Origin: Paenibacillus amylolyticus
GTDB lineage: Bacteria > Bacillota > Bacilli > Paenibacillales > Paenibacillaceae
DNA length: 64,000 nt
Assembly: GCF_003719335.1 (NCBI RefSeq)
Contig: NZ_RIAS01000016.1
Span: 104,669-168,668 of the forward strand
Direction of reading: 5' to 3'
Shown in pieces: positions 43,770-53,127 of this stretch. Position 1 is the stretch's first letter. Each line of letters starts with the position of its first letter. A program made the position numbers and the translations under genes. The notes below the pieces were generated by a model. It was not told the DNA's origin, ran no database searches, and was given only the letters and a program-made list of their open reading frames with translations.

Positions 43770-45158
43770 TTAGGCCTTTGGCGCAATCATCTTAGCCGGG
43801 TCTACATATTGATCGAATTGTTCCTCTGTAAGAAGTCCGGTTTGTAACGCAGCTTCCTTCAGGGACAAACCTTCTTTATGTGCAAGCTTTGCAATTTTAG
43901 CCGCATTCTCATATCCAATATGAGGATTGAGTGCAGTGACCAGCATAAGCGAGTTATCCAGATTGTGTTTGATCTGATCCAGATTCGGCTCAATACCTAC
44001 AGCACATTTGTCATTAAATGCAACGATGGAGTCAGCAAGCAACTGTACAGACTGCAGGAAGTTATAAATGATGACAGGCTTAAATACATTCAGTTCAAAA
44101 TTACCTTGGCTCGCCGCGAATCCAATCGCCGCATCGTTACCCATCACTTGTGTCACAACCATCGTGATCGCTTCGCTCTGTGTCGGGTTCACTTTACCTG
44201 GCATTATCGAGCTGCCCGGCTCGTTCTCAGGGATACGAATCTCACCGAGACCGCTGCGTGGACCGCTTGCGAGCCAGCGTACGTCATTGGCAATTTTCAT
44301 CATATCTGCTGCAAGCGCTTTTACTGCACCGTGGGCATATACGACTTCGTCATGGCTGGTCAGAGCATGGAATTTGTTCGGCGCAGATACGAAATCTTTG
44401 CCTGTATGTTTACCGATCTCTTTGGCTGTGAGGTCACCAAAGTCAGGGTGTGCGTTAATTCCGGTTCCTACAGCCGTACCACCAATTGCAAGCTCCTTCA
44501 TGTACTCTACGCTCTCGCGGATCATGCGTTCACTCTTACCGAGCATGGCTTCCCAGCCGCTAATCTCTTGCCCGAGCGTAATTGGTGTTGCATCCTGAAG
44601 GTGAGTACGTCCAATTTTGATGATATCCTTAAACGCTTCCACTTTTTCCGCAAAAGTTGCTTTCAACACCGCAATCGCTGGCAACAACTGATCTTCCACC
44701 GCAAGAACGCCCGCTACATGCAGCGCTGTTGGGAAGGTGTCGTTGGAGCTTTGTGACATATTAACATCATCATTCGGATGCAGGCGCTCTTCTTTGCCTT
44801 TTTGCTCCAGCAACTGGTTACCCAGGTTGGCAATGACTTCATTCACGTTCATGTTGGATTGAGTACCACTACCCGTCTGCCATACCACGAGTGGGAAGTG
44901 ATCATCAATACGTCCTGCAATAATTTCGTCGGCCGCATAAGCAATCGCATCTGCTTTCGCCGCTGATAATTTGCCTAATTTATGATTAGTAGCCGCAGCA
45001 CTTTTCTTCAAAATGGCGAGAGCACGCACCAATTCCATCGGCATATGCTCGCGTCCAATCGGGAAATTCTCCTTACTGCGCTGCGTCTGAGCGCCCCAAA
45101 GCCTGTCGGCTGGTACTTTCATTTCGCCTAACGTATCTCTCTCAATGCGGTATTCCAC
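43770..45158 (-). CDS. fumC: Class II fumarate hydratase
   Basis: The 462-residue protein begins (GTG) EYRIERDTLGEMKVPADRLWGAQTQRS and has the family VWQTGSGTQSNMNVNEV near residue 97, RTHLQDATPITLGQE, and the fumarase/aspartase signature GSSIMPGKVNPTQ near residue 315. It converts fumarate and malate in the citric acid cycle without iron. GTG 45158 is chosen because it starts the conserved N-terminus with GGAGGAGG eight bases before it. It appears to be a single-gene unit. Confidence 0.95.
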   Translation of the reverse strand: MEYRIERDTLGEMKVPADRLWGAQTQRSKENFPIGREHMPMELVRALAILKKSAAATNHKLGKLSAAKADAIAYAADEIIAGRIDDHFPLVVWQTGSGTQSNMNVNEVIANLGNQLLEQKGKEERLHPNDDVNMSQSSNDTFPTALHVAGVLAVEDQLLPAIAVLKATFAEKVEAFKDIIKIGRTHLQDATPITLGQEISGWEAMLGKSERMIRESVEYMKELAIGGTAVGTGINAHPDFGDLTAKEIGKHTGKDFVSAPNKFHALTSHDEVVYAHGAVKALAADMMKIANDVRWLASGPRSGLGEIRIPENEPGSSIMPGKVNPTQSEAITMVVTQVMGNDAAIGFAASQGNFELNVFKPVIIYNFLQSVQLLADSIVAFNDKCAVGIEPNLDQIKHNLDNSLMLVTALNPHIGYENAAKIAKLAHKEGLSLKEAALQTGLLTEEQFDQYVDPAKMIAPKA

Positions 45159-45316
45159 TTGCTTGTCCTCCTCCAAAATGTTGGTCTGGGTCTCTACAAA
45201 GCTTGTGTATCTCGTCATATTATACATGATTTACGAGCAGGTTTTCACCTTTTCGACAAAATTGTAAGCGTAGCGCAAAACGAACGGGTGGGAAGTGAGT
45301 TCAATCTATCACCGTT

Positions 45317-46327
45317 TTATTTTTGAGCAGCAATCGGATACAAACGGCTGGTCTGTTCATACAGTTCACCTGGTTGTAATCCAACGAGACCACTCTCTTC
45401 TGCGGAAATACCTTCCACGTTCGGGGCATTAACCAGATTCATCTGTGGTTCCGGACAGAAAAATTCATTGCAGGCATTGTTGTTCCAGATCATCCAATGT
45501 TTATAGGACGTGCCTACATCGTACACCAGTTTGTCTCCTGTGCGATGATCCGTAAGTTCCATGTAATTGCGCCCATTTTGCGGCTCAGCGGTATAGTGGT
45601 TATCCATCGCTGCAAAAAACGGACTAACTCCGCCCTGTTTAAGTTGCTCTTCCTCGGGTGTAAGCGGTTGAAATTGTCCAGTCGGCAACGAACGCTCGTT
45701 TAATTCACGGCGCTGACCAATCGTCACTTTGGCTGTATAATCCGAAGACTGGCTGTCCGGTGCAAAAGGAACTTTGATCGCTGTATGGAAAGCAAACAGG
45801 TTCGGCATATATTCTGTGCCCGTATTGTTCACAATTAACTGTTGTTGCAGACCATGGCTGCTCAATGAATAACGAAGCGTTACACTGAAGCTGAACGGCA
45901 GATATTTGTAAAAAGCATGGCCTTCTCCGATGCTTTGGCTGAGCGTGACATAACTCTCCAGATTATTAGAGCCATATCCCTCTACCGTCCACGCCACATC
46001 ATGCAAAAATCCGTGCAAATGGTTGCCTGTCGCAGGTTCATTAATCGGCAGTTGATAGACTTTGCCATTCCAAGGGAAACGACCGTCTTCATATCGATTA
46101 GGAGGAGACAAAATCGGAATGCCATAGACGGCAGGAGCCGCCATAAATTCATCCATCTGATCCTGATCCGGCTCGCGCAGGTAGCTGTATCCTTTTTCCG
46201 TATCCCGAAAAGCCACCAGGTTCGCGCCAACGCTTGGAATCACCGCTGCTTCAAATGAACCAAAGCGCAGCCATACCGCAGGAATGCCGCCAAATTGTTC
46301 TTCAGACGCTGTATTCTGTTGTGTCAT
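45317..46327 (-). CDS. Aldose 1-epimerase family protein
   Basis: The 336-residue protein matches the galactose mutarotase-like superfamily: GILILSPPNRYEDGRFPWNGK near residue 75, GNHLHGFLHDVAWTVE with the catalytic His near residue 105, FAFHTAIKVPF with the second His, and a C-terminal CPEPQMNLVNAPN. The RYEDG and NPN-like spacing fit the YphB/LacX-type subgroup. It probably interconverts sugar anomers. ATG 46327 has AGGAGGT ten bases before it. The gene is monocistronic as far as can be seen, and no sugar genes adjoin, so the substrate is unclear. Confidence 0.88.
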   Translation of the reverse strand: MTQQNTASEEQFGGIPAVWLRFGSFEAAVIPSVGANLVAFRDTEKGYSYLREPDQDQMDEFMAAPAVYGIPILSPPNRYEDGRFPWNGKVYQLPINEPATGNHLHGFLHDVAWTVEGYGSNNLESYVTLSQSIGEGHAFYKYLPFSFSVTLRYSLSSHGLQQQLIVNNTGTEYMPNLFAFHTAIKVPFAPDSQSSDYTAKVTIGQRRELNERSLPTGQFQPLTPEEEQLKQGGVSPFFAAMDNHYTAEPQNGRNYMELTDHRTGDKLVYDVGTSYKHWMIWNNNACNEFFCPEPQMNLVNAPNVEGISAEESGLVGLQPGELYEQTSRLYPIAAQK

Positions 46328-46437
46328 CGTTATATGTACCTCCTGCATACTAAGGTTATATTATACGGCTCGACTATATCATGATTGCCCCCAAAAGAAC
46401 AATCTGAGATCGAGAACAAATTAAACATGCGAGCGCA

Positions 46438-46468
46438 AAACAAAAAGACAGCTGCTCGATCAGCTGCC
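46438..46468 (-). terminator. Terminator of the MBL hydrolase gene
   Basis: On the minus strand GCAGCTG and CAGCTGT form a stem around ATCGAG, followed by CTTTTTGTTTT. Confidence 0.65.
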
Positions 46469-46532
46469 TTGATCACTCTTTGTCGGTCTTCATCGCTCTT
46501 CAACTCACTCACGAGTAACGGTCTATGTTGTC

Positions 46533-47342
46533 TCATTCTACATACTTACCCTGCTTGGGTACCGTATCTTCTTCAAAATGCATGTCGAGATGCCGGAGGG
46601 ATTCATGTAACATCTCTCCGCTTAACACGTGTCCATGCCCTGTCACAACCATCCTCGGCTCCAGTTGTCTGATGCTCTGAACCGATTCATGTGCTGCCTC
46701 CCAGTCCGTTGTAAAGTACGCAGGAGGGCCGTGTAACTGTTTGTCCTGAAGCAGAACACTCCAGAGCGACTCCTGTTTGACCGAGACAATCGCATCACCT
46801 GCAATCAGTAATCGATCTGCCTCGCGGAACAAGGATATATGCCCCGGTGTATGACCTGGCGTATGAATCCAGTTCCAATCCTTTGCACCGGGCACCGTAT
46901 GATTTTGGGGTAGACTAAATACCCGATCATCCAGATTAATCGCTTCGTTCGGATACGTAAATGACAACTGGGCCATCAGGCCTCCACCCACGGAAGGGTC
47001 TGCCGGAGGATAATTTTTCAAACCTGTGAGATAGGGTATTTCAAGTGGATGTGCGTACACCGGCACTCCCCAGAATTGCTCCAGTTCAATTACCGTTCCC
47101 ACATGATCAAAATGACCATGCGTTAAAATAATGGCAGACGGCGGACCTTGAAAACGCTCGGTTGCCACATCAACAATGTGATTCGTGAATTTTGACATTC
47201 CTGTGTCCACGAGGACCCAGCTCCTGCTTCCCGGATTTCCAATGAACACGACATTCACAAAAAGGGTACGCAAGCTCAAAATATCAGGAGCAATTTCCTC
47301 AACGCTGGTCATTCCTGATGTAATCAGATTGTCAAATGCCAT
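46533..47342 (-). CDS. MBL-fold metallo-hydrolase
   Basis: The 269-residue protein has the metallo-beta-lactamase landmarks: VLVDTGMS near residue 45, the zinc motif ILTHGHFDHVG (HxHxDH) near residue 73, the HTPGHTPGHISLF His near residue 162, LLIAGDAIVS with the bridging Asp, and VTGHGHVLSG at the end. The family includes lactonases, glyoxalase II-like and other esterases. Nothing specific separates these here. GGGAGGT lies eight bases before ATG 47342. Confidence 0.9.
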   Translation of the reverse strand: MAFDNLITSGMTSVEEIAPDILSLRTLFVNVVFIGNPGSRSWVLVDTGMSKFTNHIVDVATERFQGPPSAIILTHGHFDHVGTVIELEQFWGVPVYAHPLEIPYLTGLKNYPPADPSVGGGLMAQLSFTYPNEAINLDDRVFSLPQNHTVPGAKDWNWIHTPGHTPGHISLFREADRLLIAGDAIVSVKQESLWSVLLQDKQLHGPPAYFTTDWEAAHESVQSIRQLEPRMVVTGHGHVLSGEMLHESLRHLDMHFEEDTVPKQGKYVE

Positions 47343-47430
47343 TCACGATTACCTCCCATCAGGCGAATTGTCTCTCTGGTTTAGTTCATCTCGTAGACTT
47401 CCCTTTTCTGGAACATCTATTCGGAATCTC

Positions 47431-47478
47431 AAAAATAAAAATAGACGGCGCACGCCCTCCTCAGGGCACACACCGTCT
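47431..47478 (-). terminator. Terminator of the small gene at 47.5 kb
   Basis: On the minus strand AGACGG and GCCCT blocks pair with AGGGC and CCGTCT, followed by ATTTTTATTTTT. Confidence 0.85.
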
Positions 47479-47531
47479 AGTATAGTCGGGTAACTTGGAC
47501 AATAGAACAAGAACATTTACTTTACATTACA

Positions 47532-47798
47532 TTAAGCGGGGTAAGCATCCAAGGCTGCATCCAGCAATTGATTGTATAAATCATCGTCATTTTCAAGCAA
47601 CTCGTCCATTTTCAGCAGCTCTTCTTCGTCACCTGATTGTTCCGTGAAGTGCAGGCTGTAGTCCCAATCCTTGCCGTTCTTGCTCATAAACGTAATTTCA
47701 TATACGGATTTATCACTATCTGTCTTAAACACCGTGCTTCCTACAAAACTTTTTTCATCCTCACGACGCATTGCTGCGCGAATAATTTCAATATTCAC
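47532..47798 (-). CDS. Small acidic protein of unknown function
   Basis: I do not recognise this 88-residue protein. It has a basic start (IIRAAMRRED), a beta-rich middle (VYEITFMSKNGKDWDYSLHF) and a strongly acidic, helical C-terminal third (GDEEELLKMDELLENDDDL). The start is GTG 47798 with AAAAGGAGA eight bases upstream. It is monocistronic, with its own terminator, and divergent from the aminopeptidase genes. Confidence 0.75.
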   Translation of the reverse strand: MNIEIIRAAMRREDEKSFVGSTVFKTDSDKSVYEITFMSKNGKDWDYSLHFTEQSGDEEELLKMDELLENDDDLYNQLLDAALDAYPA

Positions 47799-48064
47799 CT
47801 GTATACTCTCCTTTTAATCTTTCGTTTAAAGCCTCACTTCAATAAATCTTCGATTAAAACGTCCAAAAATCTCTCTTTTGGCGCTTTTCTCCAACTTTTT
47901 GGCAAAGCTGTTTGGTAATTATTATTGGTTAATTGTACAATATATATCGTAGCAACGTATACATTATTCAATGAAGGCCCTATGCTAAATCCTCATATAA
48001 TTCAAAGAGGACTATAATAGACCGCCAGCTACGATATTCATATCACATTGGAGGAAAAAATAGC

Positions 48065-49297
48065 ATGAACAATTTTGAATCAAATCTGCAACAATATGCT
48101 GAACTGGCTGTCAAAGTAGGTGTCAATGTCCACCCTGGCCAGACGTTAGTCGTAAATGCGCCAATCACGGCAGCTCATTTTGTACGATTGATCGTTAAGG
48201 CTGCGTACAACGCGGGTGCAAAACTGGTCAAAGTCAACTGGAGTGACGAGACGGTAACCCGCCTTCACTATGATCTAGCGCCGGATGAGGCATTCTCGAT
48301 CGAACCCAAATGGTTTGCAGCTGAGATGACCGAACTTGTTGAAGAAGGTGCGGCTATCCTGCATGTCATCGCGGAAAATCCGGATCTGCTGAACGGAGTT
48401 GCACAGGAGCGCATCGTAACCAGCCAGAAAGTTCGCGGTAAAGCGCTGGAGAAATATCGTGCCTATCAAATGGCTGATAAGTTCAGCTGGTCCATCGTAG
48501 CTGTCCCTTCCCCTGAATGGGCTGCTAAAGTATTCCCGGATCTGCCTGAAGCGCAGCAAGTAGACCGTCTGTGGGATGTTATTTTCAAAACGGTACGAAT
48601 TGGTGAAAAGGATGCTGTCGCTGAATGGAAAACTCACCTGCAAAATCTTGACTCCCGCGCAGATCTGCTGAACAGCAAAAAATATAAAAAACTTCACTAC
48701 ACCGCGCCAGGCACGGACTTGACGATCGAACTTCCCGAGGGTCACATCTGGGTATCCGGGGGCAGTGTAAACGAGCAAGGACATGTGTTTATTGCCAATA
48801 TGCCTACAGAGGAAGTATTTACTGCACCGCTGAAAACCGGTGTGAACGGTACTGTTCGCAGCACAAAACCGCTTAGTTACGGTGGCAATCTGATTGACGG
48901 CTTCTCCCTCACATTTGAGAATGGACGCATTGTTGATTACACAGCTGAACAAGGGCTTGATGCACTAAAAAACCTTGTCGAAATGGATGAAGGCGCACAT
49001 TATCTGGGTGAGGTTGCCCTTGTTCCACATCAATCTCCTATTTCGGACACAAACATATTGTTCTACAATACATTATTTGATGAGAATGCATCCAATCACT
49101 TGGCGATCGGAAATGCGTACGCTTTCTGTCTGGAAGGCGGCAAAACGATGTCGAAGGAAGAGCTGATCGAACATGGCATGAACTCCAGTCTGACGCATGT
49201 TGATTTCATGATCGGTTCCGGTGAGATGAACATCAACGGTGTAACTTCGGAAGGTGCGGAAGAACCGATCTTCGTAAATGGAAACTGGGCATTCTAA
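48065..49297 (+). CDS. M29-family aminopeptidase
   Basis: The 410-residue protein belongs to the thermophilic aminopeptidase (AmpS, peptidase M29) family. It has YAELAVKVGVNVHPGQTLVV at the N-terminus, the TIELPEGHIWVSGGS stretch, a metal site in NMPTEEVFTAPLKTGVNG near residue 250, YLGEVALVP near residue 318 and a C-terminal THVDFMIGSGEMNINGV. These cytoplasmic metallo-enzymes remove N-terminal residues from peptides. GGAGG lies 11 bases before ATG 48065. A close paralogue follows 87 bases later. Confidence 0.94.
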   Translation: MNNFESNLQQYAELAVKVGVNVHPGQTLVVNAPITAAHFVRLIVKAAYNAGAKLVKVNWSDETVTRLHYDLAPDEAFSIEPKWFAAEMTELVEEGAAILHVIAENPDLLNGVAQERIVTSQKVRGKALEKYRAYQMADKFSWSIVAVPSPEWAAKVFPDLPEAQQVDRLWDVIFKTVRIGEKDAVAEWKTHLQNLDSRADLLNSKKYKKLHYTAPGTDLTIELPEGHIWVSGGSVNEQGHVFIANMPTEEVFTAPLKTGVNGTVRSTKPLSYGGNLIDGFSLTFENGRIVDYTAEQGLDALKNLVEMDEGAHYLGEVALVPHQSPISDTNILFYNTLFDENASNHLAIGNAYAFCLEGGKTMSKEELIEHGMNSSLTHVDFMIGSGEMNINGVTSEGAEEPIFVNGNWAF

Positions 49298-49311
49298 TTA
49301 GCTCCATGCAT

Positions 49312-49338
49312 AGAGAGGAGATTTCTCCTCTCTTTTCC
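49312..49338 (+). terminator. Hairpin between the two aminopeptidase genes
   Basis: AGAGAGGAG pairs with CTCCTCTCT around ATTT, then TTTTCC. The short T-run suggests a partial terminator or a stabilising hairpin rather than a full stop. Confidence 0.55.
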
Positions 49339-49384
49339 TATGTCTGAATTGTACTCACATTTAAGGGTTATGGAGGGACATTCG

Positions 49385-50617
49385 ATGTTAAGTTTTGAAC
49401 AAAAGCTGGATCGGTACGCTGAACTCGCTGTCAAAGTGGGGGCAAATGTGCAAACGGGGCAGATTTTTGTTATCAATGCCATGATTGACGCAGCACCACT
49501 TGTGCAACTACTGGTACGCAAAGGATATGAAGCCGGAGCCAAACAAGTTATCGTTAAATACTCCGATGAAACGGTCAACCGTCTTCGCTTTGAAATGGCT
49601 CCTGAGGAGTCCTTCGATGAACTTCCAAAGTGGCATGCGGCAGAGATGGAGGAACTCGCGGAGAATAATGCTGTTTTTCTGACGATTCTATCTTCCAGCC
49701 CTGATCTGATGAAAGGCATTGATCCGTCTAGAATCTCGGCGAATCAGCGTTCCTTTGGTCAGGCGATGGCTAAATATCGTCAGTATCTGCAAGCTGATAA
49801 GATGAGCTGGACTGGCATTGCTTGCCCTTCAGCAGATTGGGCGGCCAAGGTATTCCCTGATCTCCCTCAAGCAGAACAGATGAATCAGCTCTGGGATGCG
49901 ATATTTGCCGCGGTTCGCGCGGATGTTGAAGATCCGATTGCTGCGTGGGAACAACATATCGAACGACTGGAATCACGAGCCGTAGCGCTCAACAACAAAA
50001 AGTACCATGCACTGCATTACATCTCCCCGGGCACAGATCTCACGATAGAGCTTCCTGAAGGGCATATTTGGGCTCAGGCTGGCAGCGTAAACGAGCGAGG
50101 CACCCCTTTTGTAGCCAATATTCCTACGGAAGAAGTGTACACCGCTCCAGCAAAATACGGTGTGAACGGCACAGTGACGAGTACCAAACCGCTAAGTTAC
50201 GGCGGTAGCATCATTGACCGGTTTACTCTCACATTTGAGAAGGGACGGATTGTGGACTTTCATGCAGAGGAAGGTCACGAAACGTTGGAACGTCTCATCT
50301 CCATGGATGAAGGTTCTCAGTACCTTGGCGAAGTTGCGCTTGTACCGTTCCACTCTCCAATCTCGGAAAGCGGCATTCTGTATTATACAACGCTATATGA
50401 TGAGAACGCTTCCTGTCATCTGGCAATCGGCAGCTCCTATGCTTCCAATATCGAAGGAGGCAAAACGATGTCTCCCGAGGAGCTTGCGGAACGCGGTATG
50501 AACTCCAGTATCACTCATGTTGATTTCATGATGGGTTCTCCCGAGACAGACATCTATGGCATTACAGCGAGTGGTGATCGTGAACCGATTTTCCTGAAAG
50601 GAAATTGGGCGTTTTAA
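49385..50617 (+). CDS. M29-family aminopeptidase, tandem paralogue
   Basis: This 410-residue protein is the same length as its upstream neighbour and alignable throughout without gaps at the motif blocks (YAELAVKVGANVQTGQ, TIELPEGHIWAQAGS, TEEVYTAPAKYGVNGT, YLGEVALVPF, THVDFMMGS). ATG 49385 with GGAGGG seven bases before it is chosen over a start at 49340, which would lie just past the intergenic hairpin. The pair arose by tandem duplication. Differences in the middle third may mean different peptide preferences. Confidence 0.94.
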   Translation: MLSFEQKLDRYAELAVKVGANVQTGQIFVINAMIDAAPLVQLLVRKGYEAGAKQVIVKYSDETVNRLRFEMAPEESFDELPKWHAAEMEELAENNAVFLTILSSSPDLMKGIDPSRISANQRSFGQAMAKYRQYLQADKMSWTGIACPSADWAAKVFPDLPQAEQMNQLWDAIFAAVRADVEDPIAAWEQHIERLESRAVALNNKKYHALHYISPGTDLTIELPEGHIWAQAGSVNERGTPFVANIPTEEVYTAPAKYGVNGTVTSTKPLSYGGSIIDRFTLTFEKGRIVDFHAEEGHETLERLISMDEGSQYLGEVALVPFHSPISESGILYYTTLYDENASCHLAIGSSYASNIEGGKTMSPEELAERGMNSSITHVDFMMGSPETDIYGITASGDREPIFLKGNWAF

Positions 50618-50672
50618 AAAACTTGTGTGTAACGGCGATTTCAAAGTTTTAAATCAGCGTTACTTTAAATTA

Positions 50673-50730
50673 AACAGGCGATTTTGCTGTCATGGATTCC
50701 ATGGTTTGCAAGATCGTCTGTTTTTTCTTT
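50673..50730 (+). terminator. Terminator after the aminopeptidase pair
   Basis: AAACAGGCGATTTTGC pairs with GCAAGATCGTCTGTTT around a CATGGATTCCATG inner hairpin, followed by TTTTCTTTTT. Confidence 0.85.
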
Positions 50731-50796
50731 TTCAGCAAACGTCAAACAGGGTCAGAACTCCTTCTTTACAGTACTTTAATCAGGTCTATCGGACAT

Positions 50797-50806
50797 TGTA
50801 ACGTTT
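50797..50806 (+). promoter_or_regulatory. Possible ECF-type -35 element TGTAACGTTT
   Basis: The sequence resembles the AAC-containing -35 elements of ECF sigma factors and lies 66 bases before the sigma gene, which often regulates itself. A matching CGT-type -10 is not clear. Confidence 0.35.
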
Positions 50807-50872
50807 CCATAATCTGTTGTAAAATGTAATGATACCAATGTTTGTGGACTGTTGACCAGAAAGGAGAACACC

Positions 50873-51463
50873 ATGGCCAATCGGCTCCAGCTTTTACTCG
50901 CTTCAGATTTTCATCAATTAGGACCTGTACTTCAGGAAGAAGTCTATTATGAATACTATAATATGGTGTATGGATTAATCGTATATATCATCAAGGAACG
51001 TGCAGCGGCAGAAGATATTATTCAGGAAGCCTTTATTAAAATCATTAAAAATAAGCCCCTCTTCGAAGATGAGGTTAAACTTAAAGCCTGGCTCAAAGTA
51101 GTCACCCGGAATACCGCAATAAATTATTTGAGAAAAAATAAAAATAACCGTAACCAACTGGACTCGGACAGTGTCTTTATAGATATAGAGACCATGAACC
51201 AGACGGCAGTCTCGGTGGAAAGCATGGTGGAGACACAGATGATGCAGGAGTCTATCGAGCATTATCTCTCCCAGTTGAAACCAGAATATCGCGTACTCGT
51301 TGAGTTACGGTGGAAAGAAGGCTTTTCTTATCGGGAAATCGCTGAGTTGTTGAACACGACTGAAGACATTGTTAAACAGCGTTTATTCCGGGCACGTGGC
51401 AGTATCAAGAAGAAATTACATAAGGAATGGGGTGGAAGCATTGAGCAAAGGCAAGCTAAATAA
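50873..51463 (+). CDS. ECF-type RNA polymerase sigma factor
   Basis: The 196-residue protein has region 2 (YYEYYNMVYGLIVYIIKERAAAEDIIQEAFIKI, about residues 25-57), AWLKVVTRNTAINYLRKNK, and region 4 (RVLVELRWKEGFSYREIAELLNTTEDIVKQRLFRAR, about 142-177). It directs RNA polymerase to a stress-type regulon. ATG 50873 with AAAGGAG six bases before it is preferred. The next gene overlaps its end and encodes a one-pass membrane protein, the usual place for an anti-sigma factor. Confidence 0.92.
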   Translation: MANRLQLLLASDFHQLGPVLQEEVYYEYYNMVYGLIVYIIKERAAAEDIIQEAFIKIIKNKPLFEDEVKLKAWLKVVTRNTAINYLRKNKNNRNQLDSDSVFIDIETMNQTAVSVESMVETQMMQESIEHYLSQLKPEYRVLVELRWKEGFSYREIAELLNTTEDIVKQRLFRARGSIKKKLHKEWGGSIEQRQAK

Positions 51464-52382
51464 GCTTGAACAGCCATTCGATTCAGGTCTGGAAGACGAA
51501 TATTTTGATGCGGCGTTTGAGCAGGCGTTTGATGAAGCTTTCCGGCATGCTGCCTCCGCCCCTTCTGCCTCCCGTACGGAATCCATGCATCATTCTTGGC
51601 AAAAGGTTCAAAAGGAGATCGAAAGAATTGGCGCACGTAAACGTAAAATGCGCACGTTTAAACTTTCAGGCATCGTAGCAGCGTCCGTAACCATTGGAGC
51701 GGTCCTATTCAGTCTGCCCTCGGGAACACAAGCCGTATCTCCTATTGTTCAATCGATCAAGAATTGGAGTAATGGCATGAAATCGATCATAGTTGAGGAT
51801 AAGTCTGTCAATCTGAGTCCTGATCCCTCTACCGCCAAAACACCTCCTCCACCGGACCGTGAATCCAGCTTCGTTTCTCCGCATGAGGCTGCAAGCGCTC
51901 CTGCCTTCGAGCTCAGTAGTCACGTTTTCCGTTCAGTAGCTGTAACAGAAGAGATTGCTCGGGATGGATTTGTGGGAGAATTTATATTATCCAAGGCAAT
52001 CCCTGCCCGGTTTAATAAGGTGAAATATGAACTCATGCTGGATACCGATAATCCGGTCAATCCTGATGACTATTACGAGTCCGAGGTGCTGAGGGTGAGA
52101 TACTCCATCCAGGGCAAAAGTGATACGGACGAACTTATACAGTTTGATTATGAGTATATTAAGCCTGGACAGTCGATTGAGAGAACCCCGCTACAGAAAA
52201 GTGAAGCTGTGAAGCTCATCGATGGCAGCGAGGCGCTGGTATATGTAGGACCGCCATTTAATTCCATTCAGTGGATGACAGGTTCACTCAGCATGAGTCT
52301 GTTTGGATCAGTGACTGAAGAGGAAATGATCGCCATCGCCAATGATTTTCTGGAGCAGAACTCTCCTGCAAAATCAAATTAA
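51441..52382 (+). CDS. Probable anti-sigma factor, single-pass membrane protein
   Basis: The 313-residue protein has an acidic cytoplasmic N-terminus (about 70 residues), one transmembrane helix (FKLSGIVAASVTIGAVLFSL), a Pro-rich spacer (SPDPSTAKTPPPPDRE), and an extracytoplasmic domain whose end resembles DUF4367 (IQWMTGSLSMSLFGSVTEEEMIAIANDFL). It overlaps the sigma gene by 23 bases. The start is uncertain: TTG 51441 has GGGGTGG upstream, while GTG 51432 has AAGGA upstream. No zinc-binding anti-sigma HxxxCxxC motif is seen. The role is inferred from gene order and topology. Confidence 0.8.
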   Translation: MSKGKLNKLEQPFDSGLEDEYFDAAFEQAFDEAFRHAASAPSASRTESMHHSWQKVQKEIERIGARKRKMRTFKLSGIVAASVTIGAVLFSLPSGTQAVSPIVQSIKNWSNGMKSIIVEDKSVNLSPDPSTAKTPPPPDRESSFVSPHEAASAPAFELSSHVFRSVAVTEEIARDGFVGEFILSKAIPARFNKVKYELMLDTDNPVNPDDYYESEVLRVRYSIQGKSDTDELIQFDYEYIKPGQSIERTPLQKSEAVKLIDGSEALVYVGPPFNSIQWMTGSLSMSLFGSVTEEEMIAIANDFLEQNSPAKSN

Positions 52383-52383
52383 A

Positions 52384-52902
52384 TTAAAATAATACACTAG
52401 GTGAAGTGTATGTAGACTGATCGGATGTCGTTCCATCATTAGCTGTGTGAACACTAACGAGACGATAATAATAACCGGTAGTGATCTCCCAATCCGAATT
52501 GGATCGAAGTACATTTGTTTTGGTATCCGTTGAGGAGTTACCTGCAAAAGTTACCCAGGCCGTTCCAGTCCAGCGCTCCAAACGATAATTAACAGACAAT
52601 GTCTTCATCTCTTTGTATGTCAATGTTACTGTCTTTGCGAGTGCATGAAGACCATCTCCACGTGTTAACGAATTTGTGGCCTCATAGATATGTACGGGTT
52701 TGGAAGCTCGTGATTGAACCGTGTATGCCTGATATTCGAGTGGCGGCGGAGCCGTTCGCGCTCCCGACGTCACGTTGATGATCGGACTTGCAACTGCGGA
52801 CGATTCTGTAGGCAGAACAAGAATAACTGGCGCACTCAAAGCCAGAATCAGACTTACTTTCAAGATTGGCGTACAGCATATTTCTCTACATCGTTTAAGC
52901 AT
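52384..52902 (-). CDS. Secreted protein of unknown function
   Basis: The 172-residue protein has a Sec signal peptide (LKRCREICCTPILKVSLILALSAPVILVLPTESSA, cleavage near residue 36) and a mostly beta-strand mature part with RLERWTGTAWVTFAG and GYYYRLVSVHTANDG, which recalls small secreted proteins of Bacillales without an assigned role. The start is ATG 52902 with GGGGAGGA before it. It is convergent with the anti-sigma gene: the two stop codons are one base apart, so read-through would give antisense RNA to each. Confidence 0.78.
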   Translation of the reverse strand: MLKRCREICCTPILKVSLILALSAPVILVLPTESSAVASPIINVTSGARTAPPPLEYQAYTVQSRASKPVHIYEATNSLTRGDGLHALAKTVTLTYKEMKTLSVNYRLERWTGTAWVTFAGNSSTDTKTNVLRSNSDWEITTGYYYRLVSVHTANDGTTSDQSTYTSPSVLF

Positions 52903-52973
52903 CTTCATTCCTCCCCAGCCTTGTTTTAATTTTTGGTGTAATCTATTAAACGGACGGAATGGATAACTGGTTT

Positions 52974-53018
52974 CAAAAAAATAAGGACGCCCGATTGTTC
53001 AATCGGCAGCGTCCTTTA
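52974..53018 (-). terminator. Terminator of the ABC-F gene
   Basis: On the minus strand AAGGACGC and GATTG blocks pair with CAATC and GCGTCCTT, followed by ATTTTTTTG. It lies about 110 bases past the ABC-F stop. Confidence 0.85.
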
Positions 53019-53127
53019 ATCATTTTCCAGATTAATAAAAACGGTGAAACCTAAATTAATCCATCTCGTATGATGAAGAATAGGCTTTTTCGGCGGAATC
53101 CATGCTCATTAAAACATCATCGTCTGA

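Noticed and set aside
43878..44756. A 292-codon plus-strand frame opposite fumC
   Set aside because: Antisense shadow of a well-conserved enzyme gene with matching third-position composition and no start signal.
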